Shown here: piece by piece, positions 51,801 to 61,020 of the stretch
Layout of the letters: every line of letters begins with the position of its first letter
Position numbering within the stretch: the stretch's first letter is position 1
From: Parapristionchus giblindavisi
Lineage: Eukaryota > Nematoda > Chromadorea > Rhabditida > Diplogasteridae
Length of the DNA stretch: 64,000 nt
Reading direction: 5' to 3'
NCBI GenBank assembly: GCA_943737045.1
Contig: CALSFV010000347.1
Location: forward strand, 62,001 to 126,000
The notes under the pieces: generated by a model
What the model was told of the DNA's origin: nothing
The model's input: the letters and a program-made list of their open reading frames with translations, nothing else
Databases searched by the model: none
Program-made: the position numbers and the translations under genes

Positions 51801-52660
51801 TCTCACTATCATCGACTACAGTACTGGTCCTCTTCCCAGTCTACACAAGAGCTCCTCCATTCACTCATACGATATACATGTAGTGACTACTCGACGATAT
51901 GAGAGGGACGACTGGCTCACATGAGACGTCCCCACCCCTTTGCCCATCCATTACTTTTATCTTATCTATCGTTTGCTGAGAGTTTATTGATCATTTATTA
52001 TTTCGCAATTATTTCATTAGTCTCGTTCATGCGTGAGCATGTGATAAATAAATAAAAAGAATCACAAGATAAAGAAGTCGAAGAATGCTCCCGACGCTTT
52101 TTTTTCGATCAAAATACCACTGTGGTAACTTCATTTTTCCCATCATATATAATTTATTTAAAATTGATTTAGATTACTATCGATCCAATGGTCTTCAAAT
52201 GTGATCATGTTTCTCCTCCCAAGAATGATATAAACAGTATTCTTCAGTCAAGATTCCCTGGCCACGATGCTGAAATCAATAACGCCGTGGTAAAAGTCTT
52301 GATTGTTGAATCTTCGGTATGTTAGAAGTATTCAAAATAATAAAAGAATAAATTTATTAATTGCAGAAAACTTTCACATATGGTGAAATCAATAAACTCG
52401 CCGTAGAATTTATCAATCATGGTGCCATGATCTTTATAAGGAATATTGGTGTAAATGGACTTTCGATTAGCGTTCTTAATTCGTTCATTGACATTAATGT
52501 CATACAGTCAAGCCACAAAGGTGAGAGACTCTTTTGTAAATTTCGGTAATCATCAATTAATATCATAGATAAAAGAGGTGCTCGTCAGATAATGTTGAAG
52601 AATGCCATATTGGGGAGAGCCGATGTATTCGATGAGCTCAGAAAAAAAGAGCAACGATGA
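45830..52660 (+). CDS. Signal-peptide, single-pass membrane protein with long cytoplasmic tail (9-exon model)
   Basis: Exons: 45830-46036, 46086-46251, 46298-46406, 46452-46499, 46551-46624, 49386-49435, 52173-52316, 52367-52520, 52569-52660; 1,044 nt, 347 aa plus TGA, every junction in phase. Start ATG precedes a signal-like stretch (MFLPVYTLGFLIISS). Residues ~19-130 form a Ser/Thr-rich ectodomain. About 136-160 is a strong membrane span (IGVIALVLFILFFLFVLA). The tail includes LPEMMEALDAALHQEW, PMPPDDPYVHYEAKVE, FPGHDAEINNAVVKVLI, FTYGEINKLAVEFINHG, ILGRADVFDELRKK. No family is recognised. Introns 5 and 6 (2.7 kb each) carry LINE sequence; the other six are 46-52 bp. The 46251 donor (gtttag) is weak, and joining the first five exons to the last four rests on phase alone. 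Two separate genes remain possible. Confidence 0.6.
46551..46770 (+). CDS. Alternative terminal exon and poly(A) signal of the membrane-protein gene
   Basis: If the donor at 46624/46625 (AAAAG|gtacag) is not used, exon 5 reads on (GTEIIIEITMKDELIFID) to TGA at 46693-46695, giving a 224-residue protein. An A-rich aataaataaa at ~46,762 could serve as the poly(A) signal. A short membrane-anchored form and a long-tailed form may therefore coexist. The short form may also be the only product, if insertions have disabled the long introns. Confidence 0.5.
46800..49080. other. Long intron with diverged repeats, no supported gene
   Basis: It includes a diverged copy (48,330-48,620) of the cttcattgattcgccatgaa segment seen at 44,829 and 61,500, and a copy of the 45.5-kb repeat at 48,650-48,930. 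Frames at 47278-47508 and 47897-48190 show no motif. Confidence 0.5.
49085..49372 (-). mobile_element. 5'-truncated CR1-like LINE fragment (C-terminus of ORF2)
   Basis: A minus-strand frame ends TRGHQLRI, TRYLSFFSNRVVRKWNNLD and FSNSIKVAIQ. This matches position for position the last ~60 residues of the full-length LINE ORF2 at 56485-59355 (RNRGHPQKLL, RYFLSNRIVNKWNTLD, FRNSIKAVI) with many substitutions, so it is a related older element. Its truncated 5' end abuts the acceptor of exon 6 of the membrane-protein gene. Confidence 0.85.
49586..52060 (+). mobile_element. CR1-like LINE, 5'-truncated: reverse transcriptase ORF and 3' UTR
   Basis: The frame is open from 49586 (first Met 49643) to TGA at 51719-51721, 692 residues from that Met. 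Reverse transcriptase motifs in order: PIPKPGKDPSNPPSYRPIS, YLDFSRAFDCVS (motif A), HSGVPQGSVLGPILF (motif B), YADDVKVY (motif C), then the C-terminal region ending FKRKLVTSEYPSIFAA. There are no internal stops. The apurinic-type endonuclease and ORF1 are missing: a TGA lies at 49583 and no endonuclease motif was found upstream. The 3' UTR ends near 52,060 in ataaataaataaaaag. The element lies sense-oriented in intron 6 of the membrane-protein gene. Confidence 0.93.
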
Positions 52661-53099
52661 GAAGACATCGATTCAGTTGATAGAAGGAGAAGTAACATTC
52701 GACTAACAGAAGTTTTTATTGTCAATCAAAGATGAATCCATCTTTGTAATCGTTGTGAAACATAACGATTCCGATTAGGAAATGATTCCCATGATGCTCA
52801 ATTGATAAATATCTTATGATTATAATATTGTAGTCGATAATATTATGTAATCATGCAGAAACAAATTATATAATTCACTAGTGATGTTCCGTTTAAAAGT
52901 TGCGAAAAGAAGAGCACAAAAAAGAGAAAATTGTCCTCTTTGTATACGATCTCTCGCTTCTGTTGTTCTTTTTGTTCAATTTCGGAAGAATGCCGGTTCT
53001 TGAAGAGAAAATTCGAAAAAAATATGAGAGGATATCTGACTCGATCGACATACTTGTGTTGGGGCTTGGCATTCTGTGAAAAAATGGATAGTGAGATTT

Positions 53100-53595
53100 A
53101 TGTACGGTGACACAGGGAAGGGCTACTTTAGTAGTGGGGTACTGTAGTACGGTAGCACAAGGAAGGGATACGGTAGTAGTGGGGTACGGTAGTAGTGGGG
53201 TACGGTAGTAGTGGGGTACGGTAGTAGTGGGGTACGGTAGTAGTGGGGTACTGTAGTAGGGGGGGGGTACGGTGGCACAAGGAAGGGATACGGCAGTAGT
53301 GGGGTACGGTAGTAGTGGGGAACGGTAGTAGTGGGGTACGGTAGTAGTGGGGTACGGTAGTAGTGGGGTACTGTAGTAGGGGGGTACGGTGGCACAAGGA
53401 AGGGATACGGTAGTAGTGGGATGCGGTAGTAGTGGGGTACGTTAGCACAGGGAAGATCTACGGTAGTAGTGGGGTACTGTAGTAGGGTGGTACGGTAGCA
53501 CAGGAAAGGGCTAAGGTAGCAGAGGGGTACGGTAGTAGGGCGGTACGGTAGCGCAGTGAAGGGCTTCGATAGCATTGGGGTACGGTGGCACAGAT
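53100..53595. repeat. Minisatellite tacggtagtagtgggg, array 2
   Basis: About 28 units of 16 bp with interspersed gcacaaggaagggatacgg. The minus-strand frames 53123-53575 and 53128-53448 (Pro/Tyr/Thr repeats) are translations of it. Confidence 0.95.
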
Positions 53596-53639
53596 CGATA
53601 AATGCATCATATGATTATTGATTGAATGCTACAAGGGTG

Positions 53640-54960
53640 GGGGCTACGTCGAATAACCGATGAATAATAACCGACTGGATGATAACCGGAAGCTACCGGA
53701 TGAGAACTGAGCGTATGAGAACCCACTGAGTGAGAACCTACAGGATTAGAACTAACCGGATGAGCACTGAGCGTATGAAAACATATCAGATGATAACCGA
53801 CCAGATGATAACCCACCGGATGGGAACTGAGCGTATGAGAACCCGTTGATTGAGATCTGAGCGTTTAAAAACCGAGTGAATGAGAACCCACCGGATGATA
53901 ACCCACTGAATGAGAACCGGCCGGATGAGAACCCACTGATGACATAATGTGTCGGATGAGAACTCAACGGCCATTTTACGCCAAATTTCGCGCTGATCAA
54001 GGGTAGATCAGTCTAGCATTTCAAAATGTGTCGGATGAGAACTCAGCGGCCATTTTATGAAAAAAATGTTCAAAAGTTGTCAGATCGATCGAGCATTGAT
54101 GAAACAAGTGCCCAATCATCACCCAGGCGCCATTACGCCGGCGCCGGCGCCCAAATAAAAAGTTGTTCCGAAGTTGTCAAATCGATTGAGCATTGATGAA
54201 ACAAGTACGAAATGGTCACCCAGGCGCTAGGACGCTGGCGCCCGCGCCCAAATAAAAAAAAGTTATTCTGGAGCTTGTTTCTTCGACGCTCAATCGATTT
54301 GACAACTTCGGAAGAACTTTATTTGGGCGCCGGCGCCGGCGTCCTGGCGCCTGGGTGATGATTGAGCATTGATGAAACCAGTACCCAATCGATTTGACAA
54401 CTTTAGAGCAACTTTTTATTTGGGCGCCGGCGCCGACGTCCTGGCGACTGGGTGATGATTGGGTACTTGTTTCATCAATGCTCGATCGATCTGACAACTT
54501 TTGAACATTTTTTTCATAAAATGGCCGCTGAGTTCTCATCCGACACATTTTGAAATGTTAGACTGATCTACCCTTGATCAGCGCGAAATTTGGCGTAAAA
54601 TGGCCGCTGAGTTCTCATCCGACACATTATGTCATCAGTGGGTTCTCATCCGGCCGGTTCTCAATCAGTGGGTTCTCATCCGGCCGGTTCTCATTCAGTG
54701 GGTTCTCATCCGGTCGGTTCTCATTCAGTGGGTTCTCATCCGGTCGGTTCTCATTCAATGGGTTTTCATCTGGTCGGTTCTTATACGCTCAGTTCTCACT
54801 TAGTGGGTTCTCATTCTGTGAGTTCTCATTCACTCGGTTCCTAAGCGCTCAGTTCTCACTGAGTGGGTTCTCATACGCTCAGTTCTCATCCGGTAGCTTC
54901 CGGTTATCATCCAGTAGGTTATTATTCATCGGTTCTCATTCGACGTAGTGTCGGGTGGGG
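53640..54960. repeat. Palindromic minisatellite block inserted in segmental copy B
   Basis: The outer arms are 18-20-bp units (cggatgagaacccactga and complement). The inner arms share gtgtcggatgagaactca and ggccattttacgccaaattt with their complements at 54,550-54,640. The centre near 54,290 carries gcgccggcgccggcg words. It is absent from copy A, where the flanking sequence is continuous (42,424), so it is an insertion. The frames here are Gly/Ser/Phe translations of the repeat. Confidence 0.9.
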
Positions 54961-55354
54961 CTGTAGTATAAAAAAAGTTATAGAAATTGAGTTTTATTTT
55001 CTGAGTAAAGCATTTTCGCTACTAATAGTGTTCGAGTACTTTTTATGATAGGGTATAATAGTATGGGAAAGTCATTTGATGAATGATTGATATAAAGGAA
55101 TAATATATTCTATCGTGTAGATACATCAATTGTTCTTGTAACCCAACCAAACCCAACCACTTTTTGTTCTTTCGTGCGAAAGCCCTCGCTGTGTTCAAGT
55201 AATTGCAGTGTATACAAAATTTCTTCATATTTTATTTCACCTTTTATCTCTCTATGTATTTGCCGCATATATAATCTCTCTGTAAGAAATGATAAATATT
55301 ATTTATTATCAACTCTAAGAGTTGCATCTGATAAACTTGTCTTTCTTCTTTCGC

Positions 55355-55580
55355 TTATCTATAACAAAATGAATGTTGTCGAATAATAGAAGATGATCGA
55401 TTCATATTATTCAATACATTTCTTGCCCGTGTTAAATGTTCAACACTTGATTTCATATGAGGCCGTTTGCGAGAGAGTAGAGCAAGAGTGACTGGGGTCC
55501 GGTACATCAATTTTTCGAAAACCTGCGAGAAGGGGTTCTCAAGGGTGCTGATGACGATGGGCATGTTCATTTTGCACCTG
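55355..55580 (-). pseudogene. Terminal exon of an unrecognised gene, duplicated (copy B)
   Basis: The protein reading is identical to 42809-43034, including the acceptor gactccag. Identity across 71 codons mainly reflects how recent the duplication is. Confidence 0.35.
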
Positions 55581-56484
55581 GAGTCACCGTTATATATATA
55601 TGCAACTCAAAAATAACGAGGTTGTGATGATGAAAGATGATATAATGAAGTTATCCATCCATGCATATGATCAGATAAACTCAATCATTTCATTTTCTCA
55701 AATAGAGGTCTACTAACATCGTGCCAATGACCATTACGGAATCCTGTTCGAGCAACCTCTTATTGAAGAGTATACATATGGAAGTGGAATGATAATATAG
55801 ATCAGTAGTTCAGACTGCGCATATGGAGGATATGCTATAAATGATAGTTGAGAACGAGATATATTACAGTCACTATCATTACAAACAATTCATTTCTCCA
55901 TTATTTTACTTATGAACTCATGGTTTGTTCAAAAATTGCATTAGAAAAGAACAAAAAAATCTCCGATTTTTATTTCGCAACTTTTGAACACCACAACTCA
56001 ATTTCAATGTAATTATGAAATCGTTTATGCTTGATCAATCTATTGATCACTACTGATGTGTGCATATCCATCTCAATGATTTGAACAATGAGTGAAGAAT
56101 ACGGTAATAAATGATCCACACTAAGCAATCACAGAAATCATCTCGATAAACTGCAAACTAATCGATATATATATATATATATATGCATATTTGTGCTGCA
56201 ATCACAAAGGAATCTTCATATGCAAATGTGACATCATCTGTCCCGTCATCATTCCTACCGTCATAATCGCACTAGAACGGTCCATACACAACAATACTGT
56301 AATGAATGATCCGCTCTCGTTACAAATTAAAGATATCTCCACGTTGTTCAATCTAACGTAAATTCACACTTTTCCGCCGAAGATTAATAATAATTTATCG
56401 ATTCTTGAACAAGAGAAAATAACGGTATTCTGTAAATAATAAATAATGAATAAAATATGAAGAACGACGAAAATGCTGCGATAT

Positions 56485-59355
56485 CTAGATCACAGCTTTG
56501 ATGCTATTACGAAAGACTGCGGGGTTGGGCGAATTTACAATAGATGAATCAAGAGTATTCCATTTATTAACAATTCTATTAGACAAGAAATATCTAAATC
56601 TACGACTGGAAATCCTATGAAAGAGTAGCTTTTGGGGGTGTCCACGGTTTCTGTGGAGTGAATTGGAGAAAAGGAACATTTTGCGGGGGTCGATATCGAT
56701 AAAACCGTTAATGATCTTAAAGGTTGTGGTCAGATCAATGATGTCTCTACGGGTGGAAAGGGATTGAAGGTCGAGCAGGGACAGCCTGTGAGGATAGTCG
56801 GTATAAGGGATGCCACATCTACGAAGAACGATTCTGGAATAAGTTTTGAGGACAGATTCAACATGCAGTTGCAATGACGAGGACGACGGGGACCAAAGTT
56901 CGCTACAGTACTCGAGCAGGGGACGGACATAGGTACAGAATAGACGACTGTATAAAAATACACTACGAGAAGTAAACGATCGATAAATATAGCAACATCT
57001 TGATTTAGCTTTCCTGACTATGTTAGCTATGTGCTCACTAAAATCAAGGGAATTGTTGTAAGTTATTCCAAGATCTTTGAATTGTGATACTACAGGGAGG
57101 GGGTTATTGTCAATGGTGAAGTCAACTTGAGGGTGGTTTGTGCCCATGCGCATAATAGCTGACTTCGAACTAGACATAGTAAGGCCCCACATGGAGCTCC
57201 AATCATGAATACGTTCAAGGGCGGTTTGAAGAGTCTCACAGTTGTTAAAGGAGTAGACTTTGAGATCGTCAGCATATATTGAACAAAATACATCAGGAGG
57301 AAGAATAGACGGAATATCAGAAATGTATAGAGAGAATAAGAGGGGTCCAATACAACTCCCTTGAGGGACACCACTGAGAGTTTCAAAAGGCCGAGAGCTG
57401 GAATTACCAACTAGCACAGTTTGGGTTCTCGAAAAGAGGAACGATTTAAGCCATCTAATAAGGCATCCGCGAATACCTATTTTTTCGCATTTGTAGATCA
57501 GAAGGTTTAGAGGGATGGAATCAAAGGCGCGACTAAAGTCGATAAAGGCGCATGAAATGTAACCTTTTTTGTCGAGTTCGGTGTGCCAGTGTGAAAAGGT
57601 GGACAACAAGCAAGAGTTACATGATCGCTTGTTTCTAAATCCATGCTGTTCATCAGGTTGGAGGTTATTGATTGAAAGAAAGTTAGTAACATCACGACAT
57701 ATCAATCTTTCCATAACTTTAGAAGTGGAGCATGTCAAAGAAATAGGACGATAGTTGGATGCACAGTGGCGATCACCCTTTTTCTTGTAGATTGGACGAA
57801 CAAATGATGTTAGCCAAATAGATGGAGTTATTGAGTGCAACAGAAATCGATCAAATAATATGGACAGAGGGACAGAGATTTGAGATGCTGTTCGTTTCAA
57901 AAATGCATAGTTGATTTTGTCGGGCGAGAATGATAGCTGATTTGGCAATTTGTTGATAACCAGTTCTATGCGTTGAGCGGAGAAATTTATAAAATCGATT
58001 GAAGGCGCATCTGTGGTGGAGGTGTCAGACGGTGGGGTGGGAAAGATCGTTGTATTGAAGGAGCTACTAAAATGATCAGCGAGAATGTTGGCTTTGGCGA
58101 CGTCAGAAGTTGCGGCAATCCCGTTATTGTCTAATAAAGAACCGATATGATTGGTGGTGTCTTTGAGCCGGCTACCAGCAAATTGATAAAAGTTTTTGAG
58201 GTTAGGCTGTTTGAATAGAGAGCGCTCTTTTTTTCTACGACATTTGCGAACTTCTAGGCGTAATCTTTTACTGAGACGCATAAAGGGTGCGATGCCTATT
58301 GTGGATCGGATACGATAAAGCTTTCTACATCGACGAAGAATATTTTGCGCCTTAGGAGAGAAGGATTGATTAGGCCTGTTTTTTGCTTTGCGTAGTGGAA
58401 TGAAACGATCCATAATGGAATGAATAATGTTTAAAAATAAGGAATAGAGAGTGTCGGCGTCTTGATCGCATTGAGACAGAATAGTGAACCAATCAATACT
58501 TGCTATTGCGCTTTGAACTGCTACCCAGTTAGTGTTTCTATAATCCGGGATGAGACGTGGTTTTGGCTTGGGCGTTGAGGCCCGAATAGAGAAAGAGACG
58601 AGAGAATGATCAAGCTTGGGAAGAGGCGGCAGGACTCTGCAATTAAGCACTAAATGAGAGTGAGAAGAAAGAACAATGTCTAATAGACTGTTATCCCTTG
58701 TAGGAGAAGAAACACATTGGGAGAGGGAATGAGACAGCGCAAAATCAAGGAGGAGATTTGAATTATGTGTAGACGATAGATTGAGAGATATGCTATTACT
58801 AGGCCAGTCAATTTCGCGGCAGTTAAGATCACCAAGAACAAAGTATGGATTGCTTGAGTTGTATAAGATATTGGATATGTAGGTAAGGCACGAAGCGAAG
58901 CTGTTAGAATCGCACGAAGGGCTGCGGTAGATGAGAAAAAGATCAAAGATCATATTGCTATCAGTATGAATTCTGACGCCAAGAGACTGACAATAAGAGG
59001 AAAAAGACAGCGAGAATAAAGAATTAGAGGGGATGGAGGAATCGATCAATAATGCTACGCCACCGCCCTTTGAATCGCGATCGCATCTATAGACAGAAAA
59101 GCGTCCCATTGAGAACATTGAGTCTGTGATTGTATCTGAAGATGCCCATGTTTCGCAAAGCGCTGCGATTTTGTAGTTGAAAGTGGATAAATAGTCGTCA
59201 ATTAGGGGAATCTTGTAACCAATACTTCGAGTGTTGATCAGAATAGCGGAGAGAGAATCGATACAAGGCGTGTCTAAAGATTGAATATGAAAAGAAGGAG
59301 AGATAGGAGAGGAGGGAGAGAGAGGAGACTGGAAGACAGCCGAGTGGGAAGGGAC
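56485..59355 (-). CDS. LINE ORF2: endonuclease plus reverse transcriptase
   Basis: The frame is open without a stop from the codon after the ORF1 TAG. Endonuclease: AILINTRSI with the catalytic Asn (residue 41 after the TAG), AALCETW with the catalytic Glu (68), LLIDSSIPSN, VLGDLNCREIDWPSNS, LPKLDHSLVSFS (Asp-His near the end). Reverse transcriptase: PIYKKKGDRHCASNYRPIS, FIDFSRAFDSIP (motif A), LSGVPQGSCIGPLLF (motif B), YADDLKVY (motif C). The C-terminal part is HRNRGHPQKLL, RYFLSNRIVNKWNTLD. The first in-frame Met (59118, MFSMGRFSVYR) is 80 codons in, after both catalytic residues. So a working endonuclease needs translation through or restart at the TAG. Length is 956 codons counted from the TAG. 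Confidence 0.93.
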   Translation of the reverse strand, partial: VPSHSAVFQSPLSPSSPISPSFHIQSLDTPCIDSLSAILINTRSIGYKIPLIDDYLSTFNYKIAALCETWASSDTITDSMFSMGRFSVYRCDRDSKGGGVALLIDSSIPSNSLFSLSFSSYCQSLGVRIHTDSNMIFDLFLIYRSPSCDSNSFASCLTYISNILYNSSNPYFVLGDLNCREIDWPSNSISLNLSSTHNSNLLLDFALSHSLSQCVSSPTRDNSLLDIVLSSHSHLVLNCRVLPPLPKLDHSLVSFSIRASTPKPKPRLIPDYRNTNWVAVQSAIASIDWFTILSQCDQDADTLYSLFLNIIHSIMDRFIPLRKAKNRPNQSFSPKAQNILRRCRKLYRIRSTIGIAPFMRLSKRLRLEVRKCRRKKERSLFKQPNLKNFYQFAGSRLKDTTNHIGSLLDNNGIAATSDVAKANILADHFSSSFNTTIFPTPPSDTSTTDAPSIDFINFSAQRIELVINKLPNQLSFSPDKINYAFLKRTASQISVPLSILFDRFLLHSITPSIWLTSFVRPIYKKKGDRHCASNYRPISLTCSTSKVMERLICRDVTNFLSINNLQPDEQHGFRNKRSCNSCLLSTFSHWHTELDKKGYISCAFIDFSRAFDSIPLNLLIYKCEKIGIRGCLIRWLKSFLFSRTQTVLVGNSSSRPFETLSGVPQGSCIGPLLFSLYISDIPSILPPDVFCSIYADDLKVYSFNNCETLQTALERIHDWSSMWGLTMSSSKSAIMRMGTNHPQVDFTIDNNPLPVVSQFKDLGITYNNSLDFSEHIANIVRKAKSRCCYIYRSFTSRSVFLYSRLFCTYVRPLLEYCSELWSPSSSSLQLHVESVLKTYSRIVLRRCGIPYTDYPHRLSLLDLQSLSTRRDIIDLTTTFKIINGFIDIDPRKMFLFSNSLHRNRGHPQKLLFHRISSRRFRYFLSNRIVNKWNTLDSSIVNSPNPAVFRNSIKAVI

Positions 59356-60483
59356 CTATTGATTAGAAGATGAAGGATGATTAGGAGATGAAAGAGAAGG
59401 ACTACTCAATATAGTAGACAATGCAATGACCTTATTGGCCTTTTTGGCCATAGGTTGAGACAGAGAAGGAGATTTATTGGGTGGAGATTGGGTAGGCTTT
59501 CTCTTGGATTGACGAGGCAGTGAAAGAGATCTTCCATTGAAACCAGGTCTGCCCCGTGAGCGACCACGATTGGACACTCTGACAGGGTCAGGACGTGGCC
59601 CAACGGAAGATTGAGACGGTTGACCAAGAGGTGGAAAGTTGATAGAATCCCAATTGGGAATAAGATGAGAGATCGAACTTTGATTGCCAGTATTAGAGAT
59701 GAAAGACTCGTTAGAAGGAGCTCTATTTTCAATGGCTGCCTTAGAACGAGGAGGGAGAGGTCTAGGAGATGATAGTTTTACGATCTTTAGATCTCTGACT
59801 ACATACTCCAATTGACCTGAACTGGCATTCAAAGTTCCTGCTTCTCTCCTCAATGAACGGTCAAGCTCAAGTTGCTCGACAGTGTAGTCACCCCGTAGAT
59901 AACAGTGAGGGGACCCACTCAGTCCAGCAACTCTTGCCTTACGACCAAGAGAGAGAAACAGATCTCTAGACTCAAGAGTAGGAAATTGAATCTTGATGAC
60001 TCTATCTCTATTTGAGTTTGGTTTTTTTACAAGAGGATGGCGATGTGCCGTGATGGACGGAAGAATAGAGTTTAGAGTAGAGTCATCGAGATGAGAGAAC
60101 ATAGATGCTATCAATATACCGTCATTGGTGTCCGTCTCCTCAGGGGTTTCCTTCTCTGGCACGCCGACGAGGACGAGACGCTTGGCCTTGTCGTTGATGA
60201 CATGGGAGGACGACAGAGAAGACGTCACTGCGGATTGTAAACGAGAGAACGATTGATTCTTAGTGACCGTATCTGATAATAAATTGATTGATTGTGCTAA
60301 AGCATTGAAGGCGATAGCAACCTTATCATCATTTGAAGTAATCTTAGATTCTAACATGTCTAATCTCCTTTCCTGAGATTTCAGGAGATCTCTAATCAAC
60401 TTACAGTCCTCCTCTCTGCTTGCTTTTTCAGCTCGCAGAAGATCAAGTAAATCATCCATTTTGGATGATTGATTCTTACCCAT
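59356..60483 (-). CDS. LINE ORF1: RNA-binding/chaperone-like protein
   Basis: 375 residues from ATG at 60483. Residues ~5-95 are charged and heptad-like (DDLLDLLRAEKASREED, RRLDMLESKITSNDDKV), as in the coiled coil that oligomerises LINE ORF1 proteins. About 105-225 is a globular RRM-like part: KRLVLVGVPEKETPEE, VIKIQFPTLESRDLFLS, HCYLRGDYTVEQLELD, VVRDLKIVKL. The C-terminal 150 residues are Pro/Ser/Arg-rich (NRGRSRGRPGFNGRS) and probably disordered and nucleic-acid binding. It ends SSNQ-TAG, in the same frame as ORF2. No zinc knuckle was seen. Confidence 0.88.
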   Translation of the reverse strand: MGKNQSSKMDDLLDLLRAEKASREEDCKLIRDLLKSQERRLDMLESKITSNDDKVAIAFNALAQSINLLSDTVTKNQSFSRLQSAVTSSLSSSHVINDKAKRLVLVGVPEKETPEETDTNDGILIASMFSHLDDSTLNSILPSITAHRHPLVKKPNSNRDRVIKIQFPTLESRDLFLSLGRKARVAGLSGSPHCYLRGDYTVEQLELDRSLRREAGTLNASSGQLEYVVRDLKIVKLSSPRPLPPRSKAAIENRAPSNESFISNTGNQSSISHLIPNWDSINFPPLGQPSQSSVGPRPDPVRVSNRGRSRGRPGFNGRSLSLPRQSKRKPTQSPPNKSPSLSQPMAKKANKVIALSTILSSPSLSSPNHPSSSNQ

Positions 60484-61020
60484 CCTTGAGTCTTAATAGA
60501 TATATTAGGAGCGAACAAGTTGATAAAGTGAGAGATAGGAATAGGCGAGAGAAAGAGAGAGAGAGAGCAGAGAAGACAACAAGGAGATAGACGCAATCAA
60601 TAAGAGAAGAGACTACTAATTACAGAAAAAAGACTACAGAGATCAAAGATCAAGGCGAATCAATGAAACGAAACCCTAAACATGTGGTACTTGGGCTCAC
60701 CAAGCCCTTCTTGTCTCTACTGGTCAACCTGTGAAAGACCCGGGGAGTGCAATAACCGGCCCTGCCTCAGTTAAACACTCCGAAGAATGAAACTATACGC
60801 CTGGACAGGAGGACTGTGTCGACCCTGACGTAAGGGTCTTAGTTCCCACCGGATTACCTTTGGGGTAATGAAAACCAGAAAACCAACGAGGAATTCTTGG
60901 TCAGTTTAAACAGTATAAGAGCCAGTGAGGCCACGACCTCTCACTGGCGAGACAGAGAAGGGGTATGAGACAGAGAAGGGGTATGAGACAGAGAAGGGGT
61001 ATGAGACTTCGTATCAAGAT
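60484..61020 (-). promoter_or_regulatory. LINE 5' UTR with three 18-bp repeats and a hairpin
   Basis: Near the 5' end the 18-mer gagacagagaaggggtat (plus-strand reading) stands three times exactly: 60949-60966, 60967-60984, 60985-61002. Just inside is a perfect 9-bp stem with 10-nt loop at 60921-60948 (gccagtgag and complement). Tandem 5' monomers drive internal promoters in several LINE groups, and they may do so here. A GA microsatellite lies at 60,545-60,575. Confidence 0.75.

Larger units (their letters stand above)
56386..61020 (-). mobile_element. Full-length CR1-like LINE
   Basis: Read on the minus strand: 5' UTR 61020-60484, ORF1 60483-59356, ORF2 59355-56485, 3' UTR to 56386 ending cgataaattattatta. 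Both ends are defined exactly by comparison with the empty relative (copy A, 42.4-45.3 kb). ORF1 and ORF2 are intact apart from the TAG between them. The short ATT-type 3' tail and endonuclease-plus-reverse-transcriptase layout fit the CR1/Jockey group. Insertion went with loss of ~518 bp of target. Confidence 0.93.

Noticed and set aside
53123..54948. Pro/Tyr/Thr and Gly/Ser/Phe repeat proteins
   Set aside because: Readings of 16-bp and 18-20-bp minisatellites in several frames at once, typical of non-coding repeats.
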